A stretch of 64,000 nt of DNA from positions 1 to 64,000 of the forward strand of contig NZ_JAFFIX010000011.1 of NCBI RefSeq assembly GCF_016916835.1. Reading direction: 5' to 3'. This document shows positions 56,427 to 64,000 of this stretch, piece by piece (the first letter of the stretch is position 1; each line of letters opens with the position of its first letter). Source of the stretch: Actinacidiphila bryophytorum. GTDB lineage: Bacteria > Actinomycetota > Actinomycetes > Streptomycetales > Streptomycetaceae. The position numbers and the translations under genes are program-made. Below the pieces are notes generated by a model. The model made no database searches and was not told the origin of the DNA. It saw nothing but the letters and a program-made list of their open reading frames with translations.

Positions 56427-57548
56427 ATGGTCACCGTCGTCTCCGCCCCCGCCGCCGTACGCACCACCGGCCTCCGCCTCAGATACGTCGGCCCGAACTG
56501 GTACGCGGCCGTCATGGGCACCGCGATCGTCGGGAACGCGGGGGCCGCGCTGCCCGGCAGCCCCGGGTGGCTGCGGGACGCGTGCACCGGGGTGTGGGTG
56601 CTGGCCGCCGGGCTGCTCTGCCTGGTGCTCGCCGCACGGGCCGGGCACTGGGCCAGGCACCCGGACGCGGCGCGGGCGCACCTGCGCGACCCGGCCGTCG
56701 CACCCTTCTACGGCTGCCTGCCGATGGCGCTGCTCTCGGTCGGCGGGGGCGCGCTCGCCCTGGGGCCGCGGGTGGTCGGCGAGCGCGCCGCCGTCACGCT
56801 GGACGCCGCGCTGTGGACGGCGGGCACCGCGAGCGGGCTGCTGGTCGCGGCGGCGGTCCCGTACCTGATGGTGACCCGGCACCGGATCGGCGCTGACGAC
56901 GCCTCGCCGGTGTGGCTGCTTCCGGTGGTGGCGCCGATGGTCGCCGCCGCACTCGGCCCCGCCCTGGTACCGCACCTGCCGCCCGGCGCGGTGCAGGCCC
57001 GCGAGGCGCTGCTGCTCGGCTGCTACGCGATGTTCGGCCTGAGCCTGCTGGCCACGCTGATGCTGCTGCCGCTGGTGTGGGGGCGGCTGCTGCGGTACGG
57101 GCCGCTGCCGGTGGCGCTGACGCCCGCGCTCTTCCTGGTGCTCGGGCCGCTCGGCCAGTCCACGACGGCGACCGGTGCGCTGGCCGACGCGGCGCCCGGC
57201 GCGGTCGCGGCGCCGTACGCGGGCGCGCTGCGGGACTTCTCGGTGCTCTACGGGGTGCCGGTCATGGGCTTCGCCCTGCTGTGGCTGGCGGTGGCCGCGG
57301 CCATGGTGGTGCGGGCGGCCCGCGGCGGCCTGCGCTTCTCGATGACCTGGTGGTCCTTCACCTTCCCCGTCGGCACCTGCGCGACCGGCGCCGCAGCCCT
57401 GGCCCGGCACACCGGCCTCGACGCGGCCACCTGGCTGGCGGTCGCGCTCTACGCCCTGCTGGTCGCGGCCTGGGCCGCGGCGGCGTCCGGCACCCTGCGC
57501 GGGCTGCTGACCGGCGCGCTCCCCGTACGCCCCGCCCCGCTCAACTGA
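56427..57548 (+). CDS. TDT/TehA-family transporter
   Basis: A 373-residue ten-helix membrane protein of the tellurite-resistance/dicarboxylate/SLAC1 family: RYVGPNWYAAVMGTAIVGNAG at the N-terminus, with FSMTWWSFTFPVGTCATGAAAL near the C-terminus, both diagnostic. Substrates in the family include C4-dicarboxylates, sulfite and anions. ATG at 56427 follows GTGGAGGAC (short spacing); GTG at 56412 is an alternative. Its 3' end overlaps the convergent metal-receptor gene by 8 bases. Confidence 0.88.
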   Translation: MVTVVSAPAAVRTTGLRLRYVGPNWYAAVMGTAIVGNAGAALPGSPGWLRDACTGVWVLAAGLLCLVLAARAGHWARHPDAARAHLRDPAVAPFYGCLPMALLSVGGGALALGPRVVGERAAVTLDAALWTAGTASGLLVAAAVPYLMVTRHRIGADDASPVWLLPVVAPMVAAALGPALVPHLPPGAVQAREALLLGCYAMFGLSLLATLMLLPLVWGRLLRYGPLPVALTPALFLVLGPLGQSTTATGALADAAPGAVAAPYAGALRDFSVLYGVPVMGFALLWLAVAAAMVVRAARGGLRFSMTWWSFTFPVGTCATGAAALARHTGLDAATWLAVALYALLVAAWAAAASGTLRGLLTGALPVRPAPLN

Positions 57549-58290
57549 CGGCGAGCGCCTGCGCCAGCACCTGCGGCGCGTCCGCCAGCGACGGCCCGTA
57601 CCAGGTCAGGTGGCGCCCGCTCACCAGGGCCGCGGGGATGCCGGGGAAGGCCTCGGGGCCGTCGTCGGCGGTGAAGCGGTAGGGCTCGTCGGGCAGCACG
57701 ACCAGGTCGGGGCGGGCCGCGAGCAGTTCCGGCAGCGGGATGCGCGGGTAGCGCTCCGCGTGGCCGGCGTGGACCGGGGTCACACCGAGGCGGGCGAGCA
57801 GGTCGCCCGCGAAGGTGTCGCGGCCCAGCACCATCCAGGGGCGGCGCCAGATCGGCACGACCGCGCGCAGCGGGCGGGGCAGGACGGGGACGTCGCGCCA
57901 GGCGTCCTCGGCCGCGTCGAGCCAGCCGGGGCGCGGCAGGCCGCAGGCCCCGGTCAGCAGCCGGTCCAGCTCGGTGAACGCCTGCGCCAGCGACCGCACT
58001 TCGGTGACCAGCACGTCAAGGCCCGCCGCCCGCAGCGCGGCCAGGTCGGCGGGGCGGTTCTCCTCCTCGTTGGCGACCACCAGGTCCGGCGCTAGCGCGG
58101 CGACCGCCGCCACGTCGGGGTTCTTGGTGCCGCCGATCCTGGGCACGGCCAGGTCTGCCGGGTGGGTACACCAGTCGGTGGCGCCGGCGAGCAGGCCGGG
58201 TGCGGTCGCGGCGACCGCCTCGGTGAGGGAGGGCACGAGCGAGACGACGCGCCGTACGGCGGAGCCGCGCCCCCGGTTCAGGTGAGCCAT
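57541..58290 (-). CDS. BtuF-like helical backbone metal receptor lacking a signal peptide
   Basis: 249 residues with the class III solute-binding fold: VVSLVPSLTEAVAATAPGLLAGATDWCTHP, GGTKNPDVAAVAALAPDLVVANEEENRP, and RVIPLPELLAARPDLVVLPDEPYRF-type C-domain. BtuF-like proteins bind cobalamin or iron chelates. There is no signal peptide or lipobox and no transporter genes alongside, so it may be cytoplasmic and act differently from a transport receptor. ATG at 58288-58290. Confidence 0.85.
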   Translation of the reverse strand: MAHLNRGRGSAVRRVVSLVPSLTEAVAATAPGLLAGATDWCTHPADLAVPRIGGTKNPDVAAVAALAPDLVVANEEENRPADLAALRAAGLDVLVTEVRSLAQAFTELDRLLTGACGLPRPGWLDAAEDAWRDVPVLPRPLRAVVPIWRRPWMVLGRDTFAGDLLARLGVTPVHAGHAERYPRIPLPELLAARPDLVVLPDEPYRFTADDGPEAFPGIPAALVSGRHLTWYGPSLADAPQVLAQALAVS

Positions 58291-58338
58291 CGGGCCACCG
58301 TACGGGCCGCTGTCGGCGGTGCATGCCATGCTGTCGCG

Positions 58339-59280
58339 GTGACCGACCAGAAAACAGGCGGCAAGCTGCTGCTGCTCGACACGGCGAGTCTGTACTTCCG
58401 CGCCTACTTCGGGGTGCCCGAATCGGTGAAGGCGCCCGACGGCACCCCGGTCAACGCGGTGCGCGGGCTGCTGGACTTCATCGCCCGGCTGGTCGCCGAC
58501 CACTCCCCCACCGACCTGGTGGCCTGCATGGACGCCGACTGGCGCCCGCAGTGGCGGGTGGACCTGATCCCCTCCTACAAGGCGCACCGCGTCGCCGAGG
58601 AGGTCGAGGACGGCGGGGACATCGAGGAGGTGCCCGACACGCTCTCGCCCCAGGTGCCGGTGATCGAGGCGGTGCTCGACGCGGTCGGCATCGCCCGGGT
58701 CGGGGTGCCCGGCTACGAGGCGGACGACGTGATCGGCACCCTCGCCTCCGCCGCCACCCGTCCTGTCGCGATCGTCACCGGCGACCGCGACCTCTTCCAG
58801 CTGGTGGACGACGCCCGCGGGGTGCGGGTGCTGTACCCGCGCAAGGGCGTCGGGGACTGCGACCTCATCGACGAGGCCGCGATCCAGGAGCGCTACGGCG
58901 TACGGGCCGCGCAGTACGCCGACTTCGCCGCCCTGCGGGGCGACCCCAGCGACGGACTGCCCGGCGTGAAGGGCATCGGCGAGAAGACCGCGGCGCAGCT
59001 GGTCACGGAGTACGGCGACCTGGCCGGAGTGCGGGCGGCAGCCGGTGAGACCTTCTCCCGGCTGACCCCGGCGCGGCGGCGCAACATCATCGCGGCGGCC
59101 GACTACCTCGACGTCGCCCCGAAGGTCGTCGCCGTCGCAAAGGACGTCCCGCTGCCGTACTTCCGCTCGGCACTCCCCCGCGCTGCGGCGTCCCCCGCGG
59201 AGCTGGACGCCCTCGCCGCCCGCTGGGGCCTGGGCGGGTCGCTGACCCGGCTGCTGGAGGTGCTCGCCCTCAGGGCGTGA
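58339..59280 (+). CDS. 5'-3' exonuclease (FEN/Pol I N-domain type)
   Basis: A 313-residue structure-specific nuclease. Acidic metal ligands are seen in LLLLDTASLYFRAYFG, VACMDADWRPQWR, VPGYEADDVIGTLA and VTGDRDLFQLV; the helix-3-turn-helix DNA-binding motif is DGLPGVKGIGEKTAAQLV. It removes RNA primers and flaps in repair, standing alone from Pol I. GTG at 58339 (VTDQKTGGK); CATGCT lies 8 bases upstream, so the mRNA may be leaderless. Confidence 0.93.
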   Translation: MTDQKTGGKLLLLDTASLYFRAYFGVPESVKAPDGTPVNAVRGLLDFIARLVADHSPTDLVACMDADWRPQWRVDLIPSYKAHRVAEEVEDGGDIEEVPDTLSPQVPVIEAVLDAVGIARVGVPGYEADDVIGTLASAATRPVAIVTGDRDLFQLVDDARGVRVLYPRKGVGDCDLIDEAAIQERYGVRAAQYADFAALRGDPSDGLPGVKGIGEKTAAQLVTEYGDLAGVRAAAGETFSRLTPARRRNIIAAADYLDVAPKVVAVAKDVPLPYFRSALPRAAASPAELDALAARWGLGGSLTRLLEVLALRA

Positions 59281-59314
59281 CCCCAACACCGAAGGTGCGC
59301 ATGGCGGTGCAGGT

Positions 59315-59345
59315 CACCCGCTATACGCGGCATGTATAGCGGGTG
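59315..59345. promoter_or_regulatory. 12-bp perfect inverted repeat in the deacetylase promoter
   Basis: Arms cacccgctatac (59315-59326) and gtatagcgggtg (59334-59345) around gcggcat. It is A/T-rich at its core and is followed at once by a -10-like TAGAGT (59348-59353). The position over the -35 region suits a repressor. The GntR protein encoded downstream is one candidate binder; this is inference. Confidence 0.65.
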
Positions 59346-59420
59346 TGTAGAGTGGCCCAGCCGCACCCCAGGGCGCACAGCTCTCGCACAGCCAAGGCAC
59401 CGACATCCGGAGGATCCGCC

Positions 59421-60227
59421 ATGCCGAAAACACCCCGTCCCCTCCGGCGGACCGCGCTGACCGCCGTGCTCGCCGCCGCGGCCATGGCCTTCTCCCTGAC
59501 CGGGTGCGCGACCTACGACGCCCAGTCGCCGAAGAGCGCGCGGGAGGCCGCGTACAAGGCGGCGGACGACGGCAAGGCGGGCGCCGGGAGCCATGCGGCG
59601 CTGCCGGCAGGGGCAGTGGACTGCCGCAAGGCCAAGTGCATAGCGCTGACCTTCGACGCGGGGCCGAGCGAGCACACCCCGGCGCTGCTGAAGATCCTGG
59701 CCGAGAAGAAGGTACGGGTGACCTTCTTCCTGCTCGGCCACAACCACGTCGACAAATACCCCGACCTGGTGCGGCAGATGGGCCAGAACGGCAACGTGCT
59801 GGGCAACCACACCTGGACCCACCGCCGGCTGACCGACCTCAAGCCGGAGGAGATACGCACCGAGCTGAACCACCTGGACGACCAGGTGGAGAAGCTGACC
59901 GGCAAGCGGCCCACCCTCATGCGGCCGCCGCAGGGCCGCACCGACAAGAAGGTCTCCAAGGTCTGCAAGGAACTGGGCCTGGCGCAGGTGCTGTGGAACG
60001 ACACCGCGAGCGACTACGCCACCACCGACTCGGCGCTGATACACCAGCGGATACTCAAGGACGCCGAGCGGGACGGGATCATCCTGCTGCACGACCTCTA
60101 CAAGGGGACCGTGCCGGCCGTCCCCGGCATCATCGACGCGCTGCGCGCACAGGGCTACACCTTCGTGACGGTGCCGGAACTGCTCGCGCCGGCGGCGCCC
60201 GAGCCGGGCAAGGTCTACCGGCCCTGA
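59421..60227 (+). CDS. Polysaccharide deacetylase lipoprotein (CE4/NodB fold)
   Basis: A 268-residue lipoprotein: signal FSLTGC with lipidated Cys29. NodB motifs: motif 1 ALTFDAGPS (Asp79 as base; the usual second Asp is Ala80), motif 2 HTWTH (His130, His134), motif 3 RPPQGRTD, motif 5 IILLHDLYKGT. CE4 enzymes remove acetyl groups from peptidoglycan or other glycans. Loss of the second motif-1 Asp removes one metal ligand in classical members. ATG at 59421 after CCGGAGGATCC. Confidence 0.9.
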   Translation: MPKTPRPLRRTALTAVLAAAAMAFSLTGCATYDAQSPKSAREAAYKAADDGKAGAGSHAALPAGAVDCRKAKCIALTFDAGPSEHTPALLKILAEKKVRVTFFLLGHNHVDKYPDLVRQMGQNGNVLGNHTWTHRRLTDLKPEEIRTELNHLDDQVEKLTGKRPTLMRPPQGRTDKKVSKVCKELGLAQVLWNDTASDYATTDSALIHQRILKDAERDGIILLHDLYKGTVPAVPGIIDALRAQGYTFVTVPELLAPAAPEPGKVYRP

Positions 60228-60272
60228 ACCTCACAAAAGGGACACCGCGGGTAAACTGGGCAGGAGCGAGTC

Positions 60273-60287
60273 CTCAGACAACCTGAG
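60273..60287 (+). promoter_or_regulatory. Short inverted repeat before the GntR gene
   Basis: ctcag-acaac-ctgag, 13 bases before the GntR start and just after a -10-like TAAACT (60252-60257). Short dyads of this kind are typical FadR-subfamily autoregulatory sites. Confidence 0.4.
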
Positions 60288-60299
60288 AGGTGAGCGTCG

Positions 60300-60971
60300 A
60301 TGCCGCTGGGTTCCCTGCGGCCGAGTCCGCTGGTCGAGCAGGCCACCGAGCATCTGCGCGAGCAGATCCTCGGCGGGCGGTGGCCGGTCGGTACGCGGCT
60401 GCCCGGTGAGACCGCGCTCGCCGCGTCCCTCGGCGTCGGGCGCTCCACCGTGCGCGAGGCCGTACGGGCGCTCGCCGAAGCCGGCCTGGTCAAGTCCCGG
60501 CAGGGCGCCGGGGTCTTCGTGATCTCCACCGAGCCGCAGGAGGACTTCCGGGCCGGTTTGCGGCGGGCCGCCGTCGCCGAGGTCTACGAGGCGCGGGCCG
60601 TGCTGGAGGTCCAGGCGGCGCGGCTTGCCGCACGGCGGCGCACGGACGAGGACGTCGCGGGCATGGTCGCTGCGCTTGCTGCGCGGCGGCTGGCTTCCGC
60701 GCGGGGCGATGCCGCGTTCGTGGACGCGGACATGGCGTTGCACGCGGCTATGGTGGCCGGGGCGCGCAATTCCGTCCTGACGGACCTTTTCGCGGAGTTC
60801 GCGCCCGTCCTGCGGGAGGCGCTGGCCTCCCTCACCGGTGTCCTCGGCCTGCGCGAGGCCGATCCCGCGGCGGTCGTCTCCGCCATCGCCTCCGGCGACG
60901 GCCCCGAGGCGGCCGCGCTCCTCAACGCCGAGTTCTCCGCGACCCTCACCCGTCTCAAGGGCGCCCCCTGA
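60300..60971 (+). CDS. GntR-family (FadR/FCD) transcriptional regulator
   Basis: A 223-residue regulator. The winged HTH is EHLREQILGGRWPVGTRLPGETALAASLGVGRSTVREAVRALAEAGLV; the C-terminal FCD domain follows (VYEARAVLEVQAARLAARR, FVDADMALHAAMVAGARN with its metal/ligand-binding Asp and His). FCD regulators sense small acids or sugars acids. ATG at 60300 after GAGAGGTGAG. It lies 72 bases after the deacetylase on the same strand. Confidence 0.93.
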   Translation: MPLGSLRPSPLVEQATEHLREQILGGRWPVGTRLPGETALAASLGVGRSTVREAVRALAEAGLVKSRQGAGVFVISTEPQEDFRAGLRRAAVAEVYEARAVLEVQAARLAARRRTDEDVAGMVAALAARRLASARGDAAFVDADMALHAAMVAGARNSVLTDLFAEFAPVLREALASLTGVLGLREADPAAVVSAIASGDGPEAAALLNAEFSATLTRLKGAP

Positions 60972-61002
60972 CTGCCCCTCGCGGTACCCCGCACGCCCTT
61001 CC

Positions 61003-61222
61003 CTTCGGTGGGGGCTGGGCGCGCAGTTCCCCGCGCCCCTGGGTGGTTGCCACTTGCTGTGAGCTTGCACCTTCCGGTGCGTCGTGATTGGGCGCGCAGT
61101 TCCTCGCGCCCCTGGGGGGTGCCCTCTTCCCGCTGGGTGAGCGTTTTTCAGGGGCGCGGGGAACTGCGCGCCCAGCCCACATGGGCGGAAAGAAGCACCG
61201 CCACAGCACGTGGCAATCACCT
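61003..61222. repeat. R1 repeat cluster, locus 3 (between GntR and Kelch protein genes)
   Basis: Three core copies: complement near 61019-61040 and 61092-61111 (one base changed), direct near 61154-61173. The same gene-end block as locus 2 follows (gcggaaagaagcaccgcc, then gcacgtggc). The 314-base gap 60972-61285 contains nothing else recognisable. Confidence 0.85.
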
Positions 61223-61285
61223 GTGCGCCCCCGCCCAGGGAAGGACAGGGGCGCAGGTTGAGGGGCGGCCTCTCCCCGGAGGGGG

Positions 61286-64000
61286 CTAGTCCTTCAGGAG
61301 GGTGAAGTCGGCCGTGGTCGTCGCGGCCTTGACGATGCGGATCGTCGTGACCGTCGGCTGGAAGCCGTCCTTCGCGACGATCACCGTCAGGGGGTTGTTA
61401 CGGACGTCGAGCCACAGCGCGTACGTACCGTCCTTGGCGGTCTTGAGGGTGTAGTGGGTGGCCCACGTGTTGATCTGGACCGTGGCGCCGCTCAGCGGCG
61501 CACCGCCGCCGGTGACCGTACCGGTGATCTTGCCCCACGTGGCGGGGGGCTTGACGGTGAGGGAGACGTTCACCGGCGCGAGCGGGTAGGGCGTGTCGGA
61601 GCCGAGCCCGAGCGTGGCGGTGAACGTACCGGGCTGGCTGATGTCCGGCGCGGCGGCGTCGAGCGTGACGGTCACGCTCGCGCTGGCACCCGGTGCGAGG
61701 GTGACCGTGTCGGTGCTTTCACTCAGCCAGCTGACGTCGGCGGTGTCGGTCTGGTCGTATCCGGGCAGGACTTCCGCGGTCTTCGCGGGGACCTGGCCCG
61801 CGAGGCCGCCGACGGCGTAGAAGCCGGCGGCGCCGCCGCCGCGGTACAGGGAGGCGGTGGCGTTGGGCAGCGCGGTCCAGGTGTTGTCGTCGGGCTGGTA
61901 GGCCCAGGTCTGGTTGGTGAGTGCGGCGCCTCCGTTGACGGCACCGCCCTTGACCAGGAGCAGGCCGTTGGCGGAGGTGTAGGCGGCGCCCCACGCGTCG
62001 GTGGGCTGGTCGGCGATCGGCGACCAGCTGTCGGCTGCCGGGTCGTAGACGTAGCCGTGCGTGAGGGTGCCGGCGTCGATGGTGCCGCCGGCACAGTAGA
62101 GCTTGCCGCTGATGGCGCCGCAGGACTCCCAGGCGACGTCCTCGGGGTAGGAGGCTGCGGTGGACCAGGTGTTGGTGGCCGGGTCGTACGCCGTGACGTC
62201 GGTGGTGCCGCAGGCGTCGGCGGTGCAGCCGCCGACGGAGTAGAGCTTGCCGCCGAGCACCGCGGTGCCCGCGCCGGCGTAGGGCTTGGGTGAACTGGCC
62301 CCGCTGCTCCAGGTGTCGGTGGCGATGTCGTAGATCTCCAGCTTGGCGTCGGGGTTGCCGTTGGCGCCCCAGCCGCCGGATGCGTAGAACTTGCCGTTGA
62401 TGATGCCGTGGGCGGGTGCCTCGCGGGTGTCGGCGGCGGAGGCGAGCTTGGTCCAGGTGCCGCTGTCGGCGCTGTAGGCGTACATGTCGCTGGTGTCGTC
62501 GAGCCCGGTGTAGCCGAACGCCGAGTAGACGGTGCCCTGGTAGCCGGCGACGGCGTTGTCGCCGACGGTGACCGGCAGGTCGGGCACCGGCTGCCAGGCG
62601 TCGCCCGCGGCGGTGCCGGCGGCGGCGGTGGCGGCCTTGGCGCCCGCGGTGGCACCGGACTTGGCGCTGTGCGCGGCGAGCGAGAGCGGCGAGTAGTCGC
62701 CCTTGACGAGGTTGAGCGGGGCGCCGGCCTTGGCGACGACGACTCCGCCCGGGTTCTCGCCCAGGGTCAGGGTGGCCGGTGCGGTGCCGGTGTTCTTGAC
62801 CGTGACGTTCTGGGTGGTGCTCCTGCCCCAGGCGACGGTCTTGTCGATCGCGGCCGGGGTGACCTTCAGCCGCCCCGCCTTGAGGGTGAGGTTGCGCCGG
62901 ACGGTGCCGTCGGGCGGGATGTTGGCGGTGGCGGAGGCGGTGGTGTAGTGCGAGGCCGCCGCGCTGACCGGGTGCTTGCCCGTGAGGTGCGAGAAGGTCC
63001 AGTAGAAGCCGTCGGGCTCGTTGGGGTCGGCGGGCGTGGCGGTGCTGGTGGTGTGGTCGGCGGGCTGGTCGGTGCTGGTGACGGTCGCACCGTTGACGCC
63101 GGCCTTGGTGTTGGCGTCGGTCACGGTGCCGACGACGAGGCCGCCGGGCACCGGGTCGTAGCTGCGCTTGCCGACGAAGACGTTGTCCAGCTGCCACCAG
63201 TACGCCCAGGTGCCGGTGTAGTGGAAGCGCAGCCGTACGTCGCTCTTGCCCGCGTAGTCGGTCAGCGGGATCTCGACGTGCGCGGGTCCGGCCACCGAGG
63301 TGGTGGTCTTCTCCCACACCGTGGACCAGGTCGTGCCGCCGTCGGCGGAGACGTCCACGTCCGCGGTGGAGTTGGAGAACTCCTTGTAGTCGGTGTCGAA
63401 GCCGAGGATCGGCGCGCTCTGGCCGGTCAGGTCGTAGGACGGGGACAGCAGCGAGGTGTCCTGGTCCAGGCCCTGGCCGATGTCGTCGCTGTCGATGACG
63501 GCGAAGCCGCCGCTGCCGCCGGTGCGGTTGCCGCGCTTGCCCGGGTCGTCGAAGGTCCAGCCGCCGCTGGTGCCCTCGGCGTTGGCGACGCTCCAGCCGG
63601 CGGGGGCCGCGGTGGTGGCGGTGAACGGCTCGGTGGTGCCGTCCAGATGCACCGCGTAGCCGGGCGCCTCGGTGGACGAACCGTCCACGGGCACGGCCAC
63701 GTTGAGCGTCCGGTCGGCGGCGGCGAGCTGCACCGTCTTGCTGACGGCCTGGTAGCCGGGGTAGTTGGCGGTGACGTGCAGCGTGTAGCTCGCGTTCTGC
63801 GGCAGCGTCAGGGTGTACGCGCCGGTCGCCGGGTCGGTGAAGACCGGGCCGCCGGGGACGCCGTCGGCGGTGATCGAGGCGTACAGCGGCCAGCCGTGCC
63901 CCGAGCCGTCGGCGACCTTGCCCGACACCGTCCTGGTCGGGACCGCGTCGAGGGCGAAGGACTCGGTGACGGTGGCGCCGTCGGCGAGGTCGACGGCGGT
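61286..64000 (-). CDS. Large secreted Kelch-repeat protein, 3' part only
   Basis: The frame is open to the right edge, so the N-terminus is missing; at least 904 residues are seen. Order: carboxypeptidase-regulatory-like domain (SGKVADGSGHGWPLYASI... YTLTLPQNASYTLHV), a MAM/jelly-roll-like domain (GGFAVIDSDDIGQGLDQDTSLLSP), a second beta-sandwich, Kelch propeller repeats (LGGKLYSVGGCTADACGTTDVTAYDP and others), and a final carboxypeptidase-regulatory-like domain (GGAPLSGATVQINTWATHYTL). Such C-terminal modules usually follow a secreted S8 protease in Streptomyces, which I infer but cannot see. Stop is TAG at 61286. Confidence 0.85.
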   Translation of the reverse strand, partial: TAVDLADGATVTESFALDAVPTRTVSGKVADGSGHGWPLYASITADGVPGGPVFTDPATGAYTLTLPQNASYTLHVTANYPGYQAVSKTVQLAAADRTLNVAVPVDGSSTEAPGYAVHLDGTTEPFTATTAAPAGWSVANAEGTSGGWTFDDPGKRGNRTGGSGGFAVIDSDDIGQGLDQDTSLLSPSYDLTGQSAPILGFDTDYKEFSNSTADVDVSADGGTTWSTVWEKTTTSVAGPAHVEIPLTDYAGKSDVRLRFHYTGTWAYWWQLDNVFVGKRSYDPVPGGLVVGTVTDANTKAGVNGATVTSTDQPADHTTSTATPADPNEPDGFYWTFSHLTGKHPVSAAASHYTTASATANIPPDGTVRRNLTLKAGRLKVTPAAIDKTVAWGRSTTQNVTVKNTGTAPATLTLGENPGGVVVAKAGAPLNLVKGDYSPLSLAAHSAKSGATAGAKAATAAAGTAAGDAWQPVPDLPVTVGDNAVAGYQGTVYSAFGYTGLDDTSDMYAYSADSGTWTKLASAADTREAPAHGIINGKFYASGGWGANGNPDAKLEIYDIATDTWSSGASSPKPYAGAGTAVLGGKLYSVGGCTADACGTTDVTAYDPATNTWSTAASYPEDVAWESCGAISGKLYCAGGTIDAGTLTHGYVYDPAADSWSPIADQPTDAWGAAYTSANGLLLVKGGAVNGGAALTNQTWAYQPDDNTWTALPNATASLYRGGGAAGFYAVGGLAGQVPAKTAEVLPGYDQTDTADVSWLSESTDTVTLAPGASASVTVTLDAAAPDISQPGTFTATLGLGSDTPYPLAPVNVSLTVKPPATWGKITGTVTGGGAPLSGATVQINTWATHYTLKTAKDGTYALWLDVRNNPLTVIVAKDGFQPTVTTIRIVKAATTTADFTLLKD

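Overview
The window is high-GC actinobacterial chromosome, almost certainly Streptomyces or a close Streptomycetaceae relative. The signs are G/C at nearly every third codon position, many GTG and one TTG start, 4-bp ATGA/GTGA gene overlaps, one rare TTA codon, and standard Streptomyces gene orders (pheT-pheS-histidine kinase-rRNA methylase-rplT-rpmI-infC, and argCJBDR). There is no prophage, CRISPR array, complete insertion sequence, rRNA or tRNA, so this is core-like chromosome with small accessory pieces.

Layout. 1-5.0 kb: cobalamin genes (a BluB-CobT fusion with a very long disordered N-terminus, and CobL). 5.2-6.9 kb: a GNAT acetyltransferase and a methyltransferase. 7.0-10.0 kb: the methionine importer metN-metI-metQ, preceded by a 26-codon open frame with two Cys codons near its end that looks like an attenuation leader peptide. 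10.1-15.6 kb: two small membrane proteins, a GNAT enzyme, a small sigma-like protein, a secreted glycerophosphodiesterase, a PlsC acyltransferase and a lipoprotein with a TTA codon. 15.6-23.7 kb: the arginine cluster argC-J-B-D-R and argG-argH, with ARG-box-like operators before argC and argG and two copies of a small palindromic MITE-like element lying exactly at the argH and argR stop codons. 23.8-30.1 kb: LtrA-type membrane protein, a methyltransferase/TetR pair sharing a duplicated palindromic operator, an SRPBCC protein, an RlmG-like methylase, a dehydrogenase and a LysR regulator. 30.1-34.7 kb: secreted carbohydrate enzymes, including a GH74-CBM2 xyloglucanase behind a perfect CebR-type operator. 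34.8-39.5 kb: 3-hydroxyacyl-CoA dehydrogenase, a polysaccharide ABC exporter whose permease carries a one-base frameshift, a TetR regulator and a PP2C/SpoIIE phosphatase. 40-48.2 kb: translation genes. 48.3-53 kb: aquaporin and a three-gene locus (proline-rich membrane protein, mycosin-like protease, SseB). 53-61 kb: PLP enzyme, lipid/wall and regulatory genes, a LysR/TDT transporter pair, a 5'-3' exonuclease, a polysaccharide deacetylase and a GntR regulator. 61.3-64 kb: the 3' part of a very large secreted Kelch-containing protein that runs off the right edge.

How it works together: arginine synthesis is held by ArgR acting at two operators; methionine uptake is probably controlled by translation of a Cys-containing leader peptide; plant polysaccharide use is gated by CebR-type repression; and the ribosomal/IF3 operon has a long leader and a non-canonical AUC-like start. 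Several intergenic regions are filled with three families of palindromic repeats (called R1, R2 and R3 here). One R2 copy interrupts an R3 copy, which suggests that R2 moves or has moved.
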